Notes under the pieces: generated by a model
The model's database searches: none
The model's input: the letters and a program-made list of their open reading frames with translations, nothing else
Told to the model about the DNA's origin: nothing
Source of the DNA: Alteromonas macleodii ATCC 27126
Lineage (GTDB): Bacteria > Pseudomonadota > Gammaproteobacteria > Enterobacterales > Alteromonadaceae
Length of the DNA stretch: 64,000 nucleotides
NCBI RefSeq assembly: GCF_000172635.2
Contig: NC_018632.1
Span: 3,844,001 to 3,908,000 of the forward strand
Direction: 5' to 3'
Part shown: piece by piece, positions 1 through 9,874 of the stretch
How the letters are laid out: every line of letters starts with the position of its first letter
How positions within the stretch are numbered: position 1 is the stretch's first letter
Program-made: the position numbers and the translations under genes

Positions 1-126
1 TTGCCCAATTAAGCTGGTTTGGTCAGATTCTTCACCTAACACTAATCGTGTGAAATCATAGGTAATTACGCCAGCGAAAGAAGGCATAGAAAACAGAACG
101 AACACAGCGGCGATTAATGACTTCAT
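1..126 (-). CDS. secreted protein, N-terminal part only (runs off the left edge)
   Basis: Only the first 42 codons lie in the window. The ATG at 126-124 begins MKSLIAAVFVLFSMPSFAGV, which has a short positive N-terminus, a hydrophobic core and an SFA-G cleavage site, so the product is probably exported by Sec. The visible mature part (about 24 residues, rich in Asp/Glu/Thr) matches no family I recognise. A long stem-loop at 173-216 lies in its 5' region, downstream of the ankyrin gene, so the gene may start a separate transcript. Function unknown. Confidence 0.6.
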   Translation of the reverse strand, partial: MKSLIAAVFVLFSMPSFAGVITYDFTRLVLGEESDQTSLIGQ

Positions 127-172
127 AGTAAACCCACTTCTAAATTCTTATGGGCTTAGTATTGAACTTAAT

Positions 173-216
173 GCATTGAATACAAATAGGGAGTTCCCCC
201 TAGTTGTATTCAATGC
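173..216. terminator. long stem-loop between the ankyrin gene and the left-edge gene
   Basis: A 13-bp perfect outer stem (173-185 with 204-216) encloses a second short stem (TAGGG with CCCTA). The hairpin lies just after the ankyrin stop codon on the minus strand. No U-run follows it, so it may be an RNA-stabilising or regulatory hairpin rather than a classical intrinsic terminator. Confidence 0.5.
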
Positions 217-234
217 TATCTAATATGACGTGGT

Positions 235-852
235 TTAATTAGCGTTTTGTTCGCGTAGTACTTTTGCTAGTTCGTAATTACCTTGCGAAAGAGCGATATC
301 CGCTACCGAATTACCCGCTTTATCCATGTGAGCTGGGTTAGCCCCTTTATCGATAAGCGTATTGATAATTTCTTGTCTATCGAAAAGGCTTGCGAACATC
401 AACGCCGTTTGGCCTTGCTCGTTTTCTTCATCTATATCGCAATCGGCAAAAACCAATTGCTTAGCTACACTGACGTGACCTTTAAATATGGCCCCCATAA
501 GTGCGGTGTTTCCGCGGTTGTCTTCTTGACATGGGTTGGCATTAGCTTCGCTGATAAGAAAGTTCACGGTGTCGGTATGCCCATGGTACGCCGCAAGAAT
601 AAGTGCGGTGTAGCCTTTTTCATCGGCCACATTAACATCTAAACCGGCTTGATAAAACGCACTCAGCATGGCGCTATCACCTTCCCGCGCTGCATCAAAA
701 TAACGTGCTTTCAAGGTCTCCATATTAGGCCTAGTTGCACTTTGTTGAGTATCAGCTTGAGTGGTTGCGTCACTTACCGCACTAGTATAAAAACTGGTGA
801 AGGTGGCAACGACGAACAGTGCTGCCGTAAGTGTTTGCTTTAAAAAAGACAT
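235..852 (-). CDS. exported ankyrin-repeat protein (catalase partner, AnkB-like)
   Basis: The 205-residue product starts with a signal peptide (MSFLKQTLTAALFVVATFTS, then a TSA-type cleavage site). Residues about 45-200 form four to five ankyrin repeats, visible as GYTALILAAYHGHTDTVNFL, GNTALMGAIFKGHVSVAKQL, GQTALMFASLFDRQEIINTL and GNSVADIALSQGNYELAKVL. It lies directly downstream of the periplasmic catalase on the same strand. In Pseudomonas aeruginosa the ankyrin protein AnkB is encoded beside katB and is needed for full catalase activity, so an equivalent periplasmic helper role is the natural inference. A stem-loop at 953-983 separates it from the catalase, so it may also be transcribed partly on its own. 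Confidence 0.8.
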   Translation of the reverse strand: MSFLKQTLTAALFVVATFTSFYTSAVSDATTQADTQQSATRPNMETLKARYFDAAREGDSAMLSAFYQAGLDVNVADEKGYTALILAAYHGHTDTVNFLISEANANPCQEDNRGNTALMGAIFKGHVSVAKQLVFADCDIDEENEQGQTALMFASLFDRQEIINTLIDKGANPAHMDKAGNSVADIALSQGNYELAKVLREQNAN

Positions 853-952
853 TGTGCCCCCTTACTGGTAAATCTAAATTTGGTTACTACAAAACTGTTT
901 TCAGTAAAGCTGTTACAGAAAGATTGTTAAAGAAGAATGGTTTGAGAAAAAT

Positions 953-983
953 GGGAGTTACTCAACACTGTGATGTAACTCCC
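953..983 (-). terminator. terminator-like stem-loop after the catalase gene
   Basis: GGGAGTTAC (953-961) pairs with GTAACTCCC (975-983). Read on the minus strand, the hairpin follows the catalase stop at 1003 and is followed by ATTTTTC. It could end or attenuate transcription before the ankyrin gene. Confidence 0.6.
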
Positions 984-1002
984 AACCCTATTGCTACTTA
1001 GC

Positions 1003-2619
1003 TTATTGCATTAGTGCGGTTAGGCTTTCAGCAACTTGCTTTGCTTTAGCGGCACGTGCAGCTTGCTGTTCCATTAAGTCTTTCGCCGTTTGACGAACTT
1101 TAGACATTGGTGCTTTCGCTAATTTTGCTACACCTGCACCGTAGTCTTTATCAGCGTTGTACATATAAGCACTAATAATGACGCGAATTTCTTCTTCAGG
1201 CACCGATGCCAGTGCTCCACCTAGGTTATAAATCAGGTTTTGCTGGCCTTCTTTGGTTAGGTTTCTGAAAAACTCACCCGCTTGCTTGAAGTTCTGTTCT
1301 TTGTAGAACGGAATTTGTTGCGTCATACCTGCAAGCGGCTTGCTTGAGTAACGGAACGCTGGATCTTCGTTAAGATCAAGACGTCGACTTGGCTGATAAT
1401 TCACGTCGCGCGCAGTGCTAGTCGTTCGAAGCTGACCATGCTGTTCGTGGTTATTAATAACCGCATTTTTAGGTGAATTAACCGGAATGCGGTACGCGTT
1501 AACTCCTAGGCGATAGCGCTGTGTATCAGCATACGAGAACAAACGACCTTGAAGCATTCTGTCTTCTGACGGCTCAATACCAGGAATTAAATTACTCGGT
1601 GCAAATGCCGCTTGTTCAGTTTCTTCAAAGAAGTTATCTGGTACACGATTAAGCACTAGACGACCAATCTTTTTAGCCGGCACAAGCGATTCAGGCCAAA
1701 TCTTAGTGGTATCAAGTGGGTTAAACTCAAAATCATCCAATTGCTCTGGCTCCAGCTCTTGTAAATAAAGATCCCAAGACGCTGTTTCACCTTTTTCACC
1801 AATTCGCGTGTAGATGTCGGTAGTATGCGGCTGCATATCCATTCCCTGCACTTTCATGGCTTCTTCATTGGTAAAGTTCTTTATTGGCTGGTTCGACTTC
1901 CATGTGAACTTCACGTACTTGTAATTACCTTCGTCATCAACAAACTTGAAAGCATGTACACCCGAACCATCCATATTTAGATAGCTTGCCGGTGTGCCGT
2001 AGTCAGAGAAAAGCATAGTTAACGTGTGCGTTGACTCTGGTACGTGCGAGAAGAAATCAAAAATGCGCTTAGGCTCTTGCTTGTTCGTTACCGGCGATGG
2101 TTTAAATGCATGCACCATATCTGGGAACTTGATTGCATCGCGAATAAAGAAAACCGGGAAGTTGTTACCGACGAGATCCCAGTTACCTTGTTCGGTATAA
2201 AACTTCACCGCAAAGCCACGCGGGTCACGCAGCGTCTCAGGTGACAGATGACCATGTACTACCGATGAAAAACGAACAAAAACGTCGGTCTTTTTACCCG
2301 CTGATTGAAACGGCGCAGCCAGTGTTTCATCTGAAAGGTCGACCAGGTTTTCATAATATCCATAAACGCCTGTACCACGTGCGTGAACAACGCGCTCAGG
2401 AATACGTTCGCGGTCAAATGCCGCTAGCTTTTCAATAAGGTGCGAATCTTGTAGTAAAACCGGTCCCCATGGGCCTGCTGTTTGCGAGTTTTGATTATCG
2501 CCTACGGGGGCACCATTTTGACGTGTTAGTGTATCGGCGCTTACGCCTAAGGTAAGCATACTGGCAGCTACGCCGCCTAGGACAAACTTAGTTAACGTTG
2601 ATTTCATTGAGGTTCTCAC
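1003..2619 (-). CDS. katB: periplasmic monofunctional heme catalase (KatB type)
   Basis: The 538-residue product decomposes H2O2 to water and O2. A signal peptide (residues about 1-29, ending GVSADT) points to the periplasm. The catalytic His79 sits in ERVVHARGTGVYG, the distal Asn in DLVGNNFPVFFIRD (about 152), and the proximal heme-ligand Tyr363 in RLFSYADTQRYRLG, so all key residues are present. The length fits small-subunit clade-3 catalases plus a leader. The start is GTG at 2619 (M-R-T-S-M...) or the in-frame ATG four codons later. The GTG overlaps the stop of a 58-codon ORF in a GTGA junction, which suggests translational coupling. The ankyrin protein follows downstream. The katB symbol rests on the leader peptide and the ankyrin neighbour. 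Confidence 0.93.
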   Translation of the reverse strand: MRTSMKSTLTKFVLGGVAASMLTLGVSADTLTRQNGAPVGDNQNSQTAGPWGPVLLQDSHLIEKLAAFDRERIPERVVHARGTGVYGYYENLVDLSDETLAAPFQSAGKKTDVFVRFSSVVHGHLSPETLRDPRGFAVKFYTEQGNWDLVGNNFPVFFIRDAIKFPDMVHAFKPSPVTNKQEPKRIFDFFSHVPESTHTLTMLFSDYGTPASYLNMDGSGVHAFKFVDDEGNYKYVKFTWKSNQPIKNFTNEEAMKVQGMDMQPHTTDIYTRIGEKGETASWDLYLQELEPEQLDDFEFNPLDTTKIWPESLVPAKKIGRLVLNRVPDNFFEETEQAAFAPSNLIPGIEPSEDRMLQGRLFSYADTQRYRLGVNAYRIPVNSPKNAVINNHEQHGQLRTTSTARDVNYQPSRRLDLNEDPAFRYSSKPLAGMTQQIPFYKEQNFKQAGEFFRNLTKEGQQNLIYNLGGALASVPEEEIRVIISAYMYNADKDYGAGVAKLAKAPMSKVRQTAKDLMEQQAARAAKAKQVAESLTALMQ

Positions 2620-2792
2620 AGCTGTACTCCCACATGAAGGTTGGTACGAGGTTTAGGGGCTTTGACTTCTACGCAAAGTTGGTCGCCATAATAGTTATCA
2701 GCGTAATTGCATTGCGTTCGAATGGGTTGATTAGTTGTGGAGGAAACACGGTGGCTATTCGCCGTTGTTAGCTTTTTTAATAGTGCGCTCAT
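2616..2792 (-). CDS. 58-residue ORF translationally coupled to catalase
   Basis: The ATG at 2792 is preceded by a good Shine-Dalgarno sequence (AAGGAGAG). The frame encodes 58 residues starting MSALLKKLTTANSHRV, with a middle part containing two Cys (QCNYADNYYGDQLC) and a basic C-terminus. Its TGA at 2618-2616 overlaps the GTG of the catalase by four bases (GTGA), the classical geometry for stop-restart coupling. The two Cys could be redox-active or metal-binding, but this is speculation. I do not recognise a family. It could be a regulatory leader peptide or a small protein of the oxidative-stress response. An A/T-rich stretch at 2815-2850 upstream probably holds the promoter. Confidence 0.55.
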   Translation of the reverse strand: MSALLKKLTTANSHRVSSTTNQPIRTQCNYADNYYGDQLCVEVKAPKPRTNLHVGVQL

Positions 2793-3065
2793 TTGGCTCT
2801 CCTTCTTAAGTTGAGAGCATTATCATTAATTGAACAAAACTATTAAAACGGGTTAAAACGATTCAAATAATTAATTTATTTGATTGTAAAGATGCTAGCT
2901 AATCGAGAAAAGGTATGAAAGTAAGTAAATGATGCGTGACGAAAGAAAGGTTGATAGAAATTTGCCGTTCACACTTGGGGGATAACGGCGCCATTTTAAA
3001 GTAATGAGAATAAATGACGCCAGTTTTCTAGATAACCGTAATATCTGGTCTCCAACCTCTGATCT

Positions 3066-4418
3066 CTAACCTTCAAGCCATGGCCCGGTTATAGCTAAGG
3101 TCTTCGTTGGAGAGTAAATATTCACGAAAAGCGTATTGCCGTCGGGCGAGAAACACGCGCCGGCAAGTTCAGTTTGCGCATGGAGCTTTGCAAAGTTATA
3201 CACTTCTCCATTTGGTGTAACACCGCGTAAATGATTATCAACAATGTCGGTATATTGATCTTCGCACACCAATAGATGCCCGTTTGGACATACGGTTAGG
3301 TTATCGCCGAAGTTATATAAGTTCTTGTCTTCACTTTCTAAAAATAGCTGAAGCTTGTCTTGTTTACCATCAGCAGAAGGAACAAGTTTCATCACCTGAC
3401 CGAGCTGCTTTTGGCCGCCATTAGTACAGCAAAAATAAAGCTCATTTTCACCCCAATGTATACCTTCACCGCGAGCGAATAAGGCAGCACCTTTCTCATA
3501 TCCTCTAGCGCGTAAGTCATCGTTCGGGCTTTCTGGGTTGTCTAATGCTATCCACTCAACGTCGAACCACGTCGCCAATGGCATAGTTGTGGAACTCCAA
3601 TTACGTGTATCAAACTGAGGTTTGTTTTTTACTACCAGGGCTTCTAATTGGCCGCCAGCTGCCAAGTTAGCGTACTCGTTAGGCACAAAGCGATATAGCA
3701 AGCTGTCACCCTGATCTTCAGTCAGGTAAACAATGCCTGTTTTGGGGTCAACACATGCCGCTTCATGGTTAAAGCGCCCCATTGCTTTAAGTGGTTTAGC
3801 TTCAATGAGTGAGTCAGCATTTGCAGGTACTTCAAATATGTAGCCGTGATCTTTGTTTACCACATCACCGTTCGGGCCATGAGGTAGGTCTACGGACTCT
3901 TCACACGTTAGCCACGTGCCCCAAGGCGTAATGCCGCCCGAGCAGTTTCTTACCGTTCCAACAAGACTGATAAACTCTCGCTCTACCATGTTGGTGGTAA
4001 GGTTATACACCATGGTTGTGGTACCGCCTGGTAAAGCAACCCCACTATGATAGTTGTCGTAGGCCAACTCGCTAGTATGCATTTGAATAGACTTTGGCTG
4101 AGCACTTAAGTGTTTGGGGTGCAGTTCGTGGTTACGTATTAGCGCAACCTTGTCGCTAGTACCTTCTATAGGAAGACACCCCATGCCATCCGCTCTGTCA
4201 GGTACATGCATACCATCAGACATGCTATTTCCAAGGCTTGATATAACCTTATAGCTAAAGCCTTTAGGTAAATCGAGCAGCTTTTGAGGGTCGGCGATTA
4301 GTGCACCATAGCCTTCACTAATCGGCATAGACGCCAAATCCAACTTTTTACCAAAAGCACTGCTAGCTAGGCCACCAAATGCCAAAGAACCCACTAAAAA
4401 CTGGCGTCGTGTAATCAT
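3066..4418 (-). CDS. PhoX-family (DUF839) phosphatase, Tat-exported
   Basis: The 450-residue product begins MITRRQFLVGSLAFGGLA, a twin-arginine signal (RRQFLVG), so it is exported folded with its cofactor. The hallmark segment RNCSGGITPWGTWLTCEES (about residues 157-175), then FNHEAACVDPKTG and YLTEDQGDSLLYRFVP, are typical of PhoX/DUF839 proteins, which are Ca/Fe-dependent alkaline phosphatases that release phosphate from organic esters. The protein is shorter than classical PhoX and could be a paralogue with a different substrate. No partner gene is adjacent: the catalase is downstream and the next feature upstream is a 389-bp intergenic region. I see no Pho box I would defend. Confidence 0.82.
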   Translation of the reverse strand: MITRRQFLVGSLAFGGLASSAFGKKLDLASMPISEGYGALIADPQKLLDLPKGFSYKVISSLGNSMSDGMHVPDRADGMGCLPIEGTSDKVALIRNHELHPKHLSAQPKSIQMHTSELAYDNYHSGVALPGGTTTMVYNLTTNMVEREFISLVGTVRNCSGGITPWGTWLTCEESVDLPHGPNGDVVNKDHGYIFEVPANADSLIEAKPLKAMGRFNHEAACVDPKTGIVYLTEDQGDSLLYRFVPNEYANLAAGGQLEALVVKNKPQFDTRNWSSTTMPLATWFDVEWIALDNPESPNDDLRARGYEKGAALFARGEGIHWGENELYFCCTNGGQKQLGQVMKLVPSADGKQDKLQLFLESEDKNLYNFGDNLTVCPNGHLLVCEDQYTDIVDNHLRGVTPNGEVYNFAKLHAQTELAGACFSPDGNTLFVNIYSPTKTLAITGPWLEG

Positions 4419-4755
4419 GAAAATCTCGCAAAACTGATAAACAGAGCATAGTACCCTTTAATTGTTACAGTATCACAACAAAGGCGTTAAATTTCCACTT
4501 CTTCGCTTCGTGCTTATCTTATACCGATAGAAGGGAGTGAATGTATTCACACTGTATCGGAGCGCTTACTTAAAAGCAGGGATGGGTTCATGACGTATTT
4601 TCACCTTCCTCCTCAAGCTTTTTGCTATGCCAATTAAAGATGGAGTGAAGCCCCATCAAAAACTCTCAGCAGCAGGGGCGCTGATTGATGCCCCCATGGA
4701 TGGGTTTACGGCGTGTTTCAGAGGGCACAACAATCACGAACTAAATCGCAGGCAT
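4419..4755. other. intergenic region with two copies of a GGATGGGTT motif
   Basis: This stretch separates the phosphatase from tufB and holds no convincing gene. GGGATGGGTTCATGACGT (around 4579-4596) and TGGATGGGTTTACGGCGT (around 4698-4715) look like two diverged copies of one short dispersed element. The promoter of the phosphatase gene presumably lies near 4430-4500. secE-nusG, which follow tufB in E. coli, are absent here. Confidence 0.4.
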
Positions 4756-4785
4756 AAAAAAAGCGCACCTAAGTGCGCTTTTTTT
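4756..4785 (-). terminator. intrinsic terminator of the tRNA-tufB operon
   Basis: A perfect stem (AGCGCAC with GTGCGCT, loop CTAA) is flanked by A-runs and T-runs on both sides. It lies 23 bp past the tufB stop and could work in both directions. Confidence 0.88.
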
Positions 4786-4807
4786 GGCTTGTGTTGCTAA
4801 GTCTAGA

Positions 4808-6015
<1,208 letters not shown>

Positions 6016-6058
6016 TTAAAAAATTTAGAAATTTTACATGAGCTGGGGAGAAATAAAC

Positions 6059-6134
6059 TGGTGCTGATAGGCAGATTTGAACTGCCGACCTCACCCTTAC
6101 CAAGGGTGCGCTCTACCAACTGAGCTATATCAGC
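6059..6134 (-). tRNA. thrT: tRNA-Thr (GGT anticodon)
   Basis: The 76-nt cloverleaf has acceptor stem GCTGATA/TATCAGC, anticodon loop CTTGGTAAG and an encoded CCA end. It is the last tRNA before tufB. Confidence 0.95.
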
Positions 6135-6141
6135 ACTGATT

Positions 6142-6216
<75 letters not shown>

Positions 6217-6249
6217 AATCCTAATTCTCTGGCCACCTCATAGAGAAAG

Positions 6250-6334
6250 TGGTGGAGGGGGCAGGATTCGAACCTGCGAAGGCTGAGCCGGCAGATTTAC
6301 AGTCTGCTCCCGTTGACCGCTTGGGTACCCCTCC
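6250..6334 (-). tRNA. tyrU: tRNA-Tyr (GTA anticodon)
   Basis: This class II tRNA of 85 nt has a long variable arm, acceptor GGAGGGG, anticodon loop CTGTAAATC and an encoded CCA. It is the second tRNA of the cluster. Confidence 0.95.
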
Positions 6335-6341
6335 AGATTGA

Positions 6342-6417
<76 letters not shown>

Positions 6418-6482
6418 ACTACATCTTGATGCAGTGCCTACACAGATAGTCTTGTTTAAAATGAAGAACGACACAAGTTTAT

Positions 6483-6558
6483 GGGGCTATAGCTCAGCTG
6501 GGAGAGCGCCTGATTTGCATTCAGGAGGTCAGCAGTTCGATCCTGCTTAGCTCCACCA
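6483..6558 (+). tRNA. tRNA-Ala (TGC anticodon), outside an rRNA operon
   Basis: The 76-nt cloverleaf GGGGCTATAGCTC... has anticodon loop TTTGCATT and an encoded CCA. Its sequence is the same as the tRNA-Ala in the rRNA operon at 16391-16466. It sits in the orphan spacer copy, on the strand opposite to its tRNA neighbours. Confidence 0.95.
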
Positions 6559-6595
6559 TCTACTTGACACTGAGCTTGCATAAGCGAAGAACTGA

Positions 6596-6672
<77 letters not shown>

Positions 6673-6781
6673 TTTCCTTCAAGTGGGTGCGCATTCTAGA
6701 GTATTGTTTAACTCTGTGCAAGTGTCTTTTTGAAAATTTTTCAATTTTCTTTTTTGATCAATTTTTCAACTAATCAAAAAC

Positions 6782-7540
6782 TTACGTCGATGTTCCCTTT
6801 AGAAGTTCACTTCGAGCGTAGCGGGCAAGACCCTGCATCACCAAATGAGCGAGGCGCATGTTATCAGCAGATTTTAAGAATGCAAACACTTTTTTGTCTC
6901 CACCCCCTAAAATTATGTCAAATTCGGTTTGTTTGCTTGATATGTAATCAACCGCGCTCAAATAAACACCATAAAGGGCAGCATGACACCCTGTTGCCAC
7001 ACAATCTTCTGTGTCGGTCCCCACACCAAAGGTGGTCGGAATTTCATCATTCGCGAATACTTTTTTAGTTGAAGCAACCAATGCATTACGCATTACTTGA
7101 AAACCAGGCACGATCCAACCGCCTAAATGTTGACCATCCACCACAAAATCAACCGTTATTGCCGTACCTACATCCATAACAAAAAATGCTTTTTTTGATT
7201 TTTCTGCAGCACAAACCATGGCAAGCCACCTATCAACGCCCATTTTTTGAACATTCGCGTAACTATTTTTTATGCCGAAGGCTTCTTTCTCGGTGTGCTT
7301 TTCTACAAAAATAATATTTCGCTCGTTACACATGGCGGATATTTCATCAACCAGCTCCTGATTTCTTACTGAAGCTATATATAAATGGGAAATTTTTTTC
7401 TGAGAATCAATAAAAGAGAAAAGAGAATTGGCATCTTCGCACGCATTAGGCTCTTCTTCTGCGTGACAAAGCAGTGAATATTTTATTCTGGTGTTACCGA
7501 TATCCACTAATATGACGTGGTTTTCTTCAATGTTGTTCAT
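6782..7540 (-). CDS. coaX: type III pantothenate kinase
   Basis: The 252-residue cytosolic enzyme phosphorylates pantothenate, the first committed step of coenzyme A synthesis. The family signatures are clear: an N-terminal ASKHA phosphate loop VDIGNTRIKYSL (residues about 12-23), the GVDRW substrate motif (KMGVDRWLAMVCAA), and the VMDVGTAITVDFV phosphate-2 segment followed by GGWIVPGF. Length is normal for the family. It follows birA on the same strand (147 bp gap) and precedes the tRNA-tufB cluster, taking the place that coaA has in E. coli. An alternative start is not needed: the ATG at 7540 precedes the conserved N-terminus by about 10 residues. Confidence 0.93.
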   Translation of the reverse strand: MNNIEENHVILVDIGNTRIKYSLLCHAEEEPNACEDANSLFSFIDSQKKISHLYIASVRNQELVDEISAMCNERNIIFVEKHTEKEAFGIKNSYANVQKMGVDRWLAMVCAAEKSKKAFFVMDVGTAITVDFVVDGQHLGGWIVPGFQVMRNALVASTKKVFANDEIPTTFGVGTDTEDCVATGCHAALYGVYLSAVDYISSKQTEFDIILGGGDKKVFAFLKSADNMRLAHLVMQGLARYARSELLKGTST

Positions 7541-7687
7541 ATTTTTGGTTTCAATCGCAAAGCAATGCGTAAAACGAACGGATAAAATGCTATTTAAAAA
7601 TCACAAAGATGAACTACGAAGTACTTTTATTATAAAAATGGTCAAAATCTTCGTAGCTCAGCTATAAAATAAAACAAAAATAAAAAG

Positions 7688-8674
7688 TTAATTGCCTCTA
7701 AGGCTAACTTCGCCGCCGTGGAAACGGGTAATACCGTCTTGCGTTTCAACAAGAAGCGCGCCGCTGGCGTCCACTCCCCTATCAATTCCGGAAAAACGCT
7801 TCTCACCCATTTGTAAAACAATGCGTTTATCGGCGTATAAGTCGAGCGCTTCCCAATATGCTGTGAATGGCCCGAAGCCCTGCTGGGTAAATTTCGGTAA
7901 ATAAGACCATAGCGATTTAATAATTTCCGCCGCTAAAGCATTTCTATCTGGGATAGTGCCTAAATATGACGCAAGATCGCTATGAGGCTGACCAACATCG
8001 TACTGATTATCGGGTACGCAAACATTCAAACCTATGCCGATAACACTATGCGCCGTAGCGCCTATTTGCCCTTCTACTTCAATAAGTACGCCCGCAAGCT
8101 TTTTACCTTGCAAATAAATGTCATTCGGCCATTTAAGCTCGGCGTCTTCTACGCCAAATTCTTTAAGTGCATCGCAAACTGCCAAGCCTACCAATAAAGA
8201 AAGTCCTGCCATACTTTGATAACCGTCGGGAAAAGACCAGTACATAGAAAAAGTGAAGCTTCCGCCAACCGGCGCTAACCATGAACGGCCATGTCTGCCG
8301 CGTCCATCGGTCTGAATTTCAGCAAAAACGACATCGCCGTTTTCAAGATCTTCTCGTTTGCTGGCAATACGCTTCTTCATTTCCGTATTGGTGGAAGGTA
8401 ATACTGACTCCACATCAATAACCGCTCGTTTTGTATTGCCTAAATGACGTTTAATGCTGTCGGCGCTTAACAATGGAAACCCTCGTTCTAAACGGTAGCC
8501 TTTACCTTTTACTTTAAATACATCTAATCCCCAATCGGCGAGTTGAGAAATATGCCCTGCAACTGCTGTGCGCGAAAGGCCCACTTGCTGTGCAATGGTT
8601 TCCCCTGAGTGAAACTGGCCGTCGGACAACAAAGCGAGTATATGTTTTCTTATAGCTTTTGATGCTTGTCTCAT
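7688..8674 (-). CDS. birA: biotin-protein ligase / biotin operon repressor BirA
   Basis: The 328-residue bifunctional protein attaches biotin to the carboxyl-carrier protein of acetyl-CoA carboxylase and, as the biotinyl-AMP-bound dimer, represses biotin synthesis. Residues 1-64 form a winged helix (SGETIAQQVGLSRTAVAGHI). The catalytic biotin loop GRGRHGRSW is at 124-132, followed by KWPNDIYLQGKKLAGVLIE and the C-terminal SH3-like domain. Presence of the DNA-binding domain indicates that it is a regulator as well as an enzyme. Its ATG overlaps the murB stop by four bases, so the two are translationally coupled, the same order as in E. coli. Confidence 0.96.
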   Translation of the reverse strand: MRQASKAIRKHILALLSDGQFHSGETIAQQVGLSRTAVAGHISQLADWGLDVFKVKGKGYRLERGFPLLSADSIKRHLGNTKRAVIDVESVLPSTNTEMKKRIASKREDLENGDVVFAEIQTDGRGRHGRSWLAPVGGSFTFSMYWSFPDGYQSMAGLSLLVGLAVCDALKEFGVEDAELKWPNDIYLQGKKLAGVLIEVEGQIGATAHSVIGIGLNVCVPDNQYDVGQPHSDLASYLGTIPDRNALAAEIIKSLWSYLPKFTQQGFGPFTAYWEALDLYADKRIVLQMGEKRFSGIDRGVDASGALLVETQDGITRFHGGEVSLRGN

Positions 8675-9702
8675 AGCGAAATAAGTCCTTTGCTTCCTAA
8701 TAAGCGCACTTCTGGCTCAAGCTGTATGCCGAACTTACCCTGTACGCTTGCTATGATATCTTTTGCCATGGTTATTACATCGTTTCCGGTGGCACCACCT
8801 AAGTTAGTAAGTACCAATGGCTGTGTAGGGTGGCATCGTACTTTATTCAAAGTCTTGCCTTTAAAACCTGCCTGGTCGATAAGCCACGCGGCAGGAATTT
8901 TTATTTGTTCTTTTTCAGTGGCTGGCAGCTCAACACCTCCGTGCACCACAAAATGGGGCACTGAATCATAGTCTTGTGCAATCGCTTGAAACACTGCTTT
9001 TGAAACCACTGGGTTTTTAAAGAAACTTCCAGCATTGCCTAGCTCGGCAGGATCGGGAAGTTTGCTCTTCCTAATTTCTATTACCTTACTATACACCTTT
9101 TCTGGTGTAGGCTCAGTGAGTGCCGCTAGTTCGCCATAGCTGGTCTCGAGTTCGTAGTGCTTGGGCAGTTTAAAGTTTACATGAGTGATTAGCACTTTGT
9201 TCGCTAGTGCATGCTTGAACACACTGTCTCTATAGCCAAATTGACAGTCTTCGTTGCCCAACAATACCTGCTCGCCGGTTTCAAGAAATACACACTCTAC
9301 TTTGTCGATTAACGTATTCACTTCTCGTCCGTACGCACCAATATTCTGAATTGGGCATGCGCCTACTGAGCCAGGTATTAAGGCGAGATTTTCGAAACCA
9401 TACCACTTCTCTTTCATACACAAAGTGACGAAGTCATGCCAGTTTTCACCTGCACCTACACGTAAGTAATGGTGACTTTCAGTATCAAAATGGCTTATTC
9501 CCTTAATCTCGTTAACCAGAATTGTACCGTCAAAGTCGTCAGTGAAGACTGAATTGCTTCCACCGCCCAATATATAAATGGCTTTGTTATTGTTTTTAGA
9601 AGTTTTGAAGATAGACAGGAATGAAGTAACGTCGCTAAACGACTGGATAGAATCACAAGAAGCGGCGAGGCCAAATGTGCTGTATGGTTGTAGTGAAGGC
9701 AT
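8671..9702 (-). CDS. murB: UDP-N-acetylenolpyruvoylglucosamine reductase MurB
   Basis: The 343-residue FAD enzyme reduces UDP-GlcNAc-enolpyruvate to UDP-MurNAc in peptidoglycan synthesis, in the cytosol. The FAD-binding segment YILGGGSNSVFTDDFDG is at about 44-60, PGSVGACPIQNIGAYG at about 112-127, the GYRDSVFKH motif at about 159, and the catalytic Ser is in NAGSFFKNP (about 229-237). The length and the motif set correspond to the E. coli-like type I MurB. It heads the murB-birA-coaX unit; the promoter must lie in the 170 bp upstream, which also holds a stem-loop. Confidence 0.96.
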   Translation of the reverse strand: MPSLQPYSTFGLAASCDSIQSFSDVTSFLSIFKTSKNNNKAIYILGGGSNSVFTDDFDGTILVNEIKGISHFDTESHHYLRVGAGENWHDFVTLCMKEKWYGFENLALIPGSVGACPIQNIGAYGREVNTLIDKVECVFLETGEQVLLGNEDCQFGYRDSVFKHALANKVLITHVNFKLPKHYELETSYGELAALTEPTPEKVYSKVIEIRKSKLPDPAELGNAGSFFKNPVVSKAVFQAIAQDYDSVPHFVVHGGVELPATEKEQIKIPAAWLIDQAGFKGKTLNKVRCHPTQPLVLTNLGGATGNDVITMAKDIIASVQGKFGIQLEPEVRLLGSKGLISL

Positions 9703-9796
9703 AGAGTTTTACGAACTGCGAACAATTCGCTAATGGTAGGGTAACGAAGCAGCAAATAAAAGCGTAAAGAAGGAATAATATTGTTGCCAATATTGC

Positions 9797-9855
9797 TAAG
9801 CGCTAGAGCATTACCACTTTCATTCGTTAAAGTGAGAAAACGGAAGCTAGCGCTT
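9797..9855. terminator. nested stem-loop between the chemoreceptor gene and murB
   Basis: TAAGCGCTAG (9797-9806) pairs perfectly with CTAGCGCTTA (9846-9855), and the loop contains a second inverted pair (CACTTT with AAAGTG). It follows the stop of the chemoreceptor on the minus strand. No clear U-run is present, so termination is a guess. Confidence 0.4.
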
Positions 9856-9874
9856 ATACGTAAATACAGAGACC

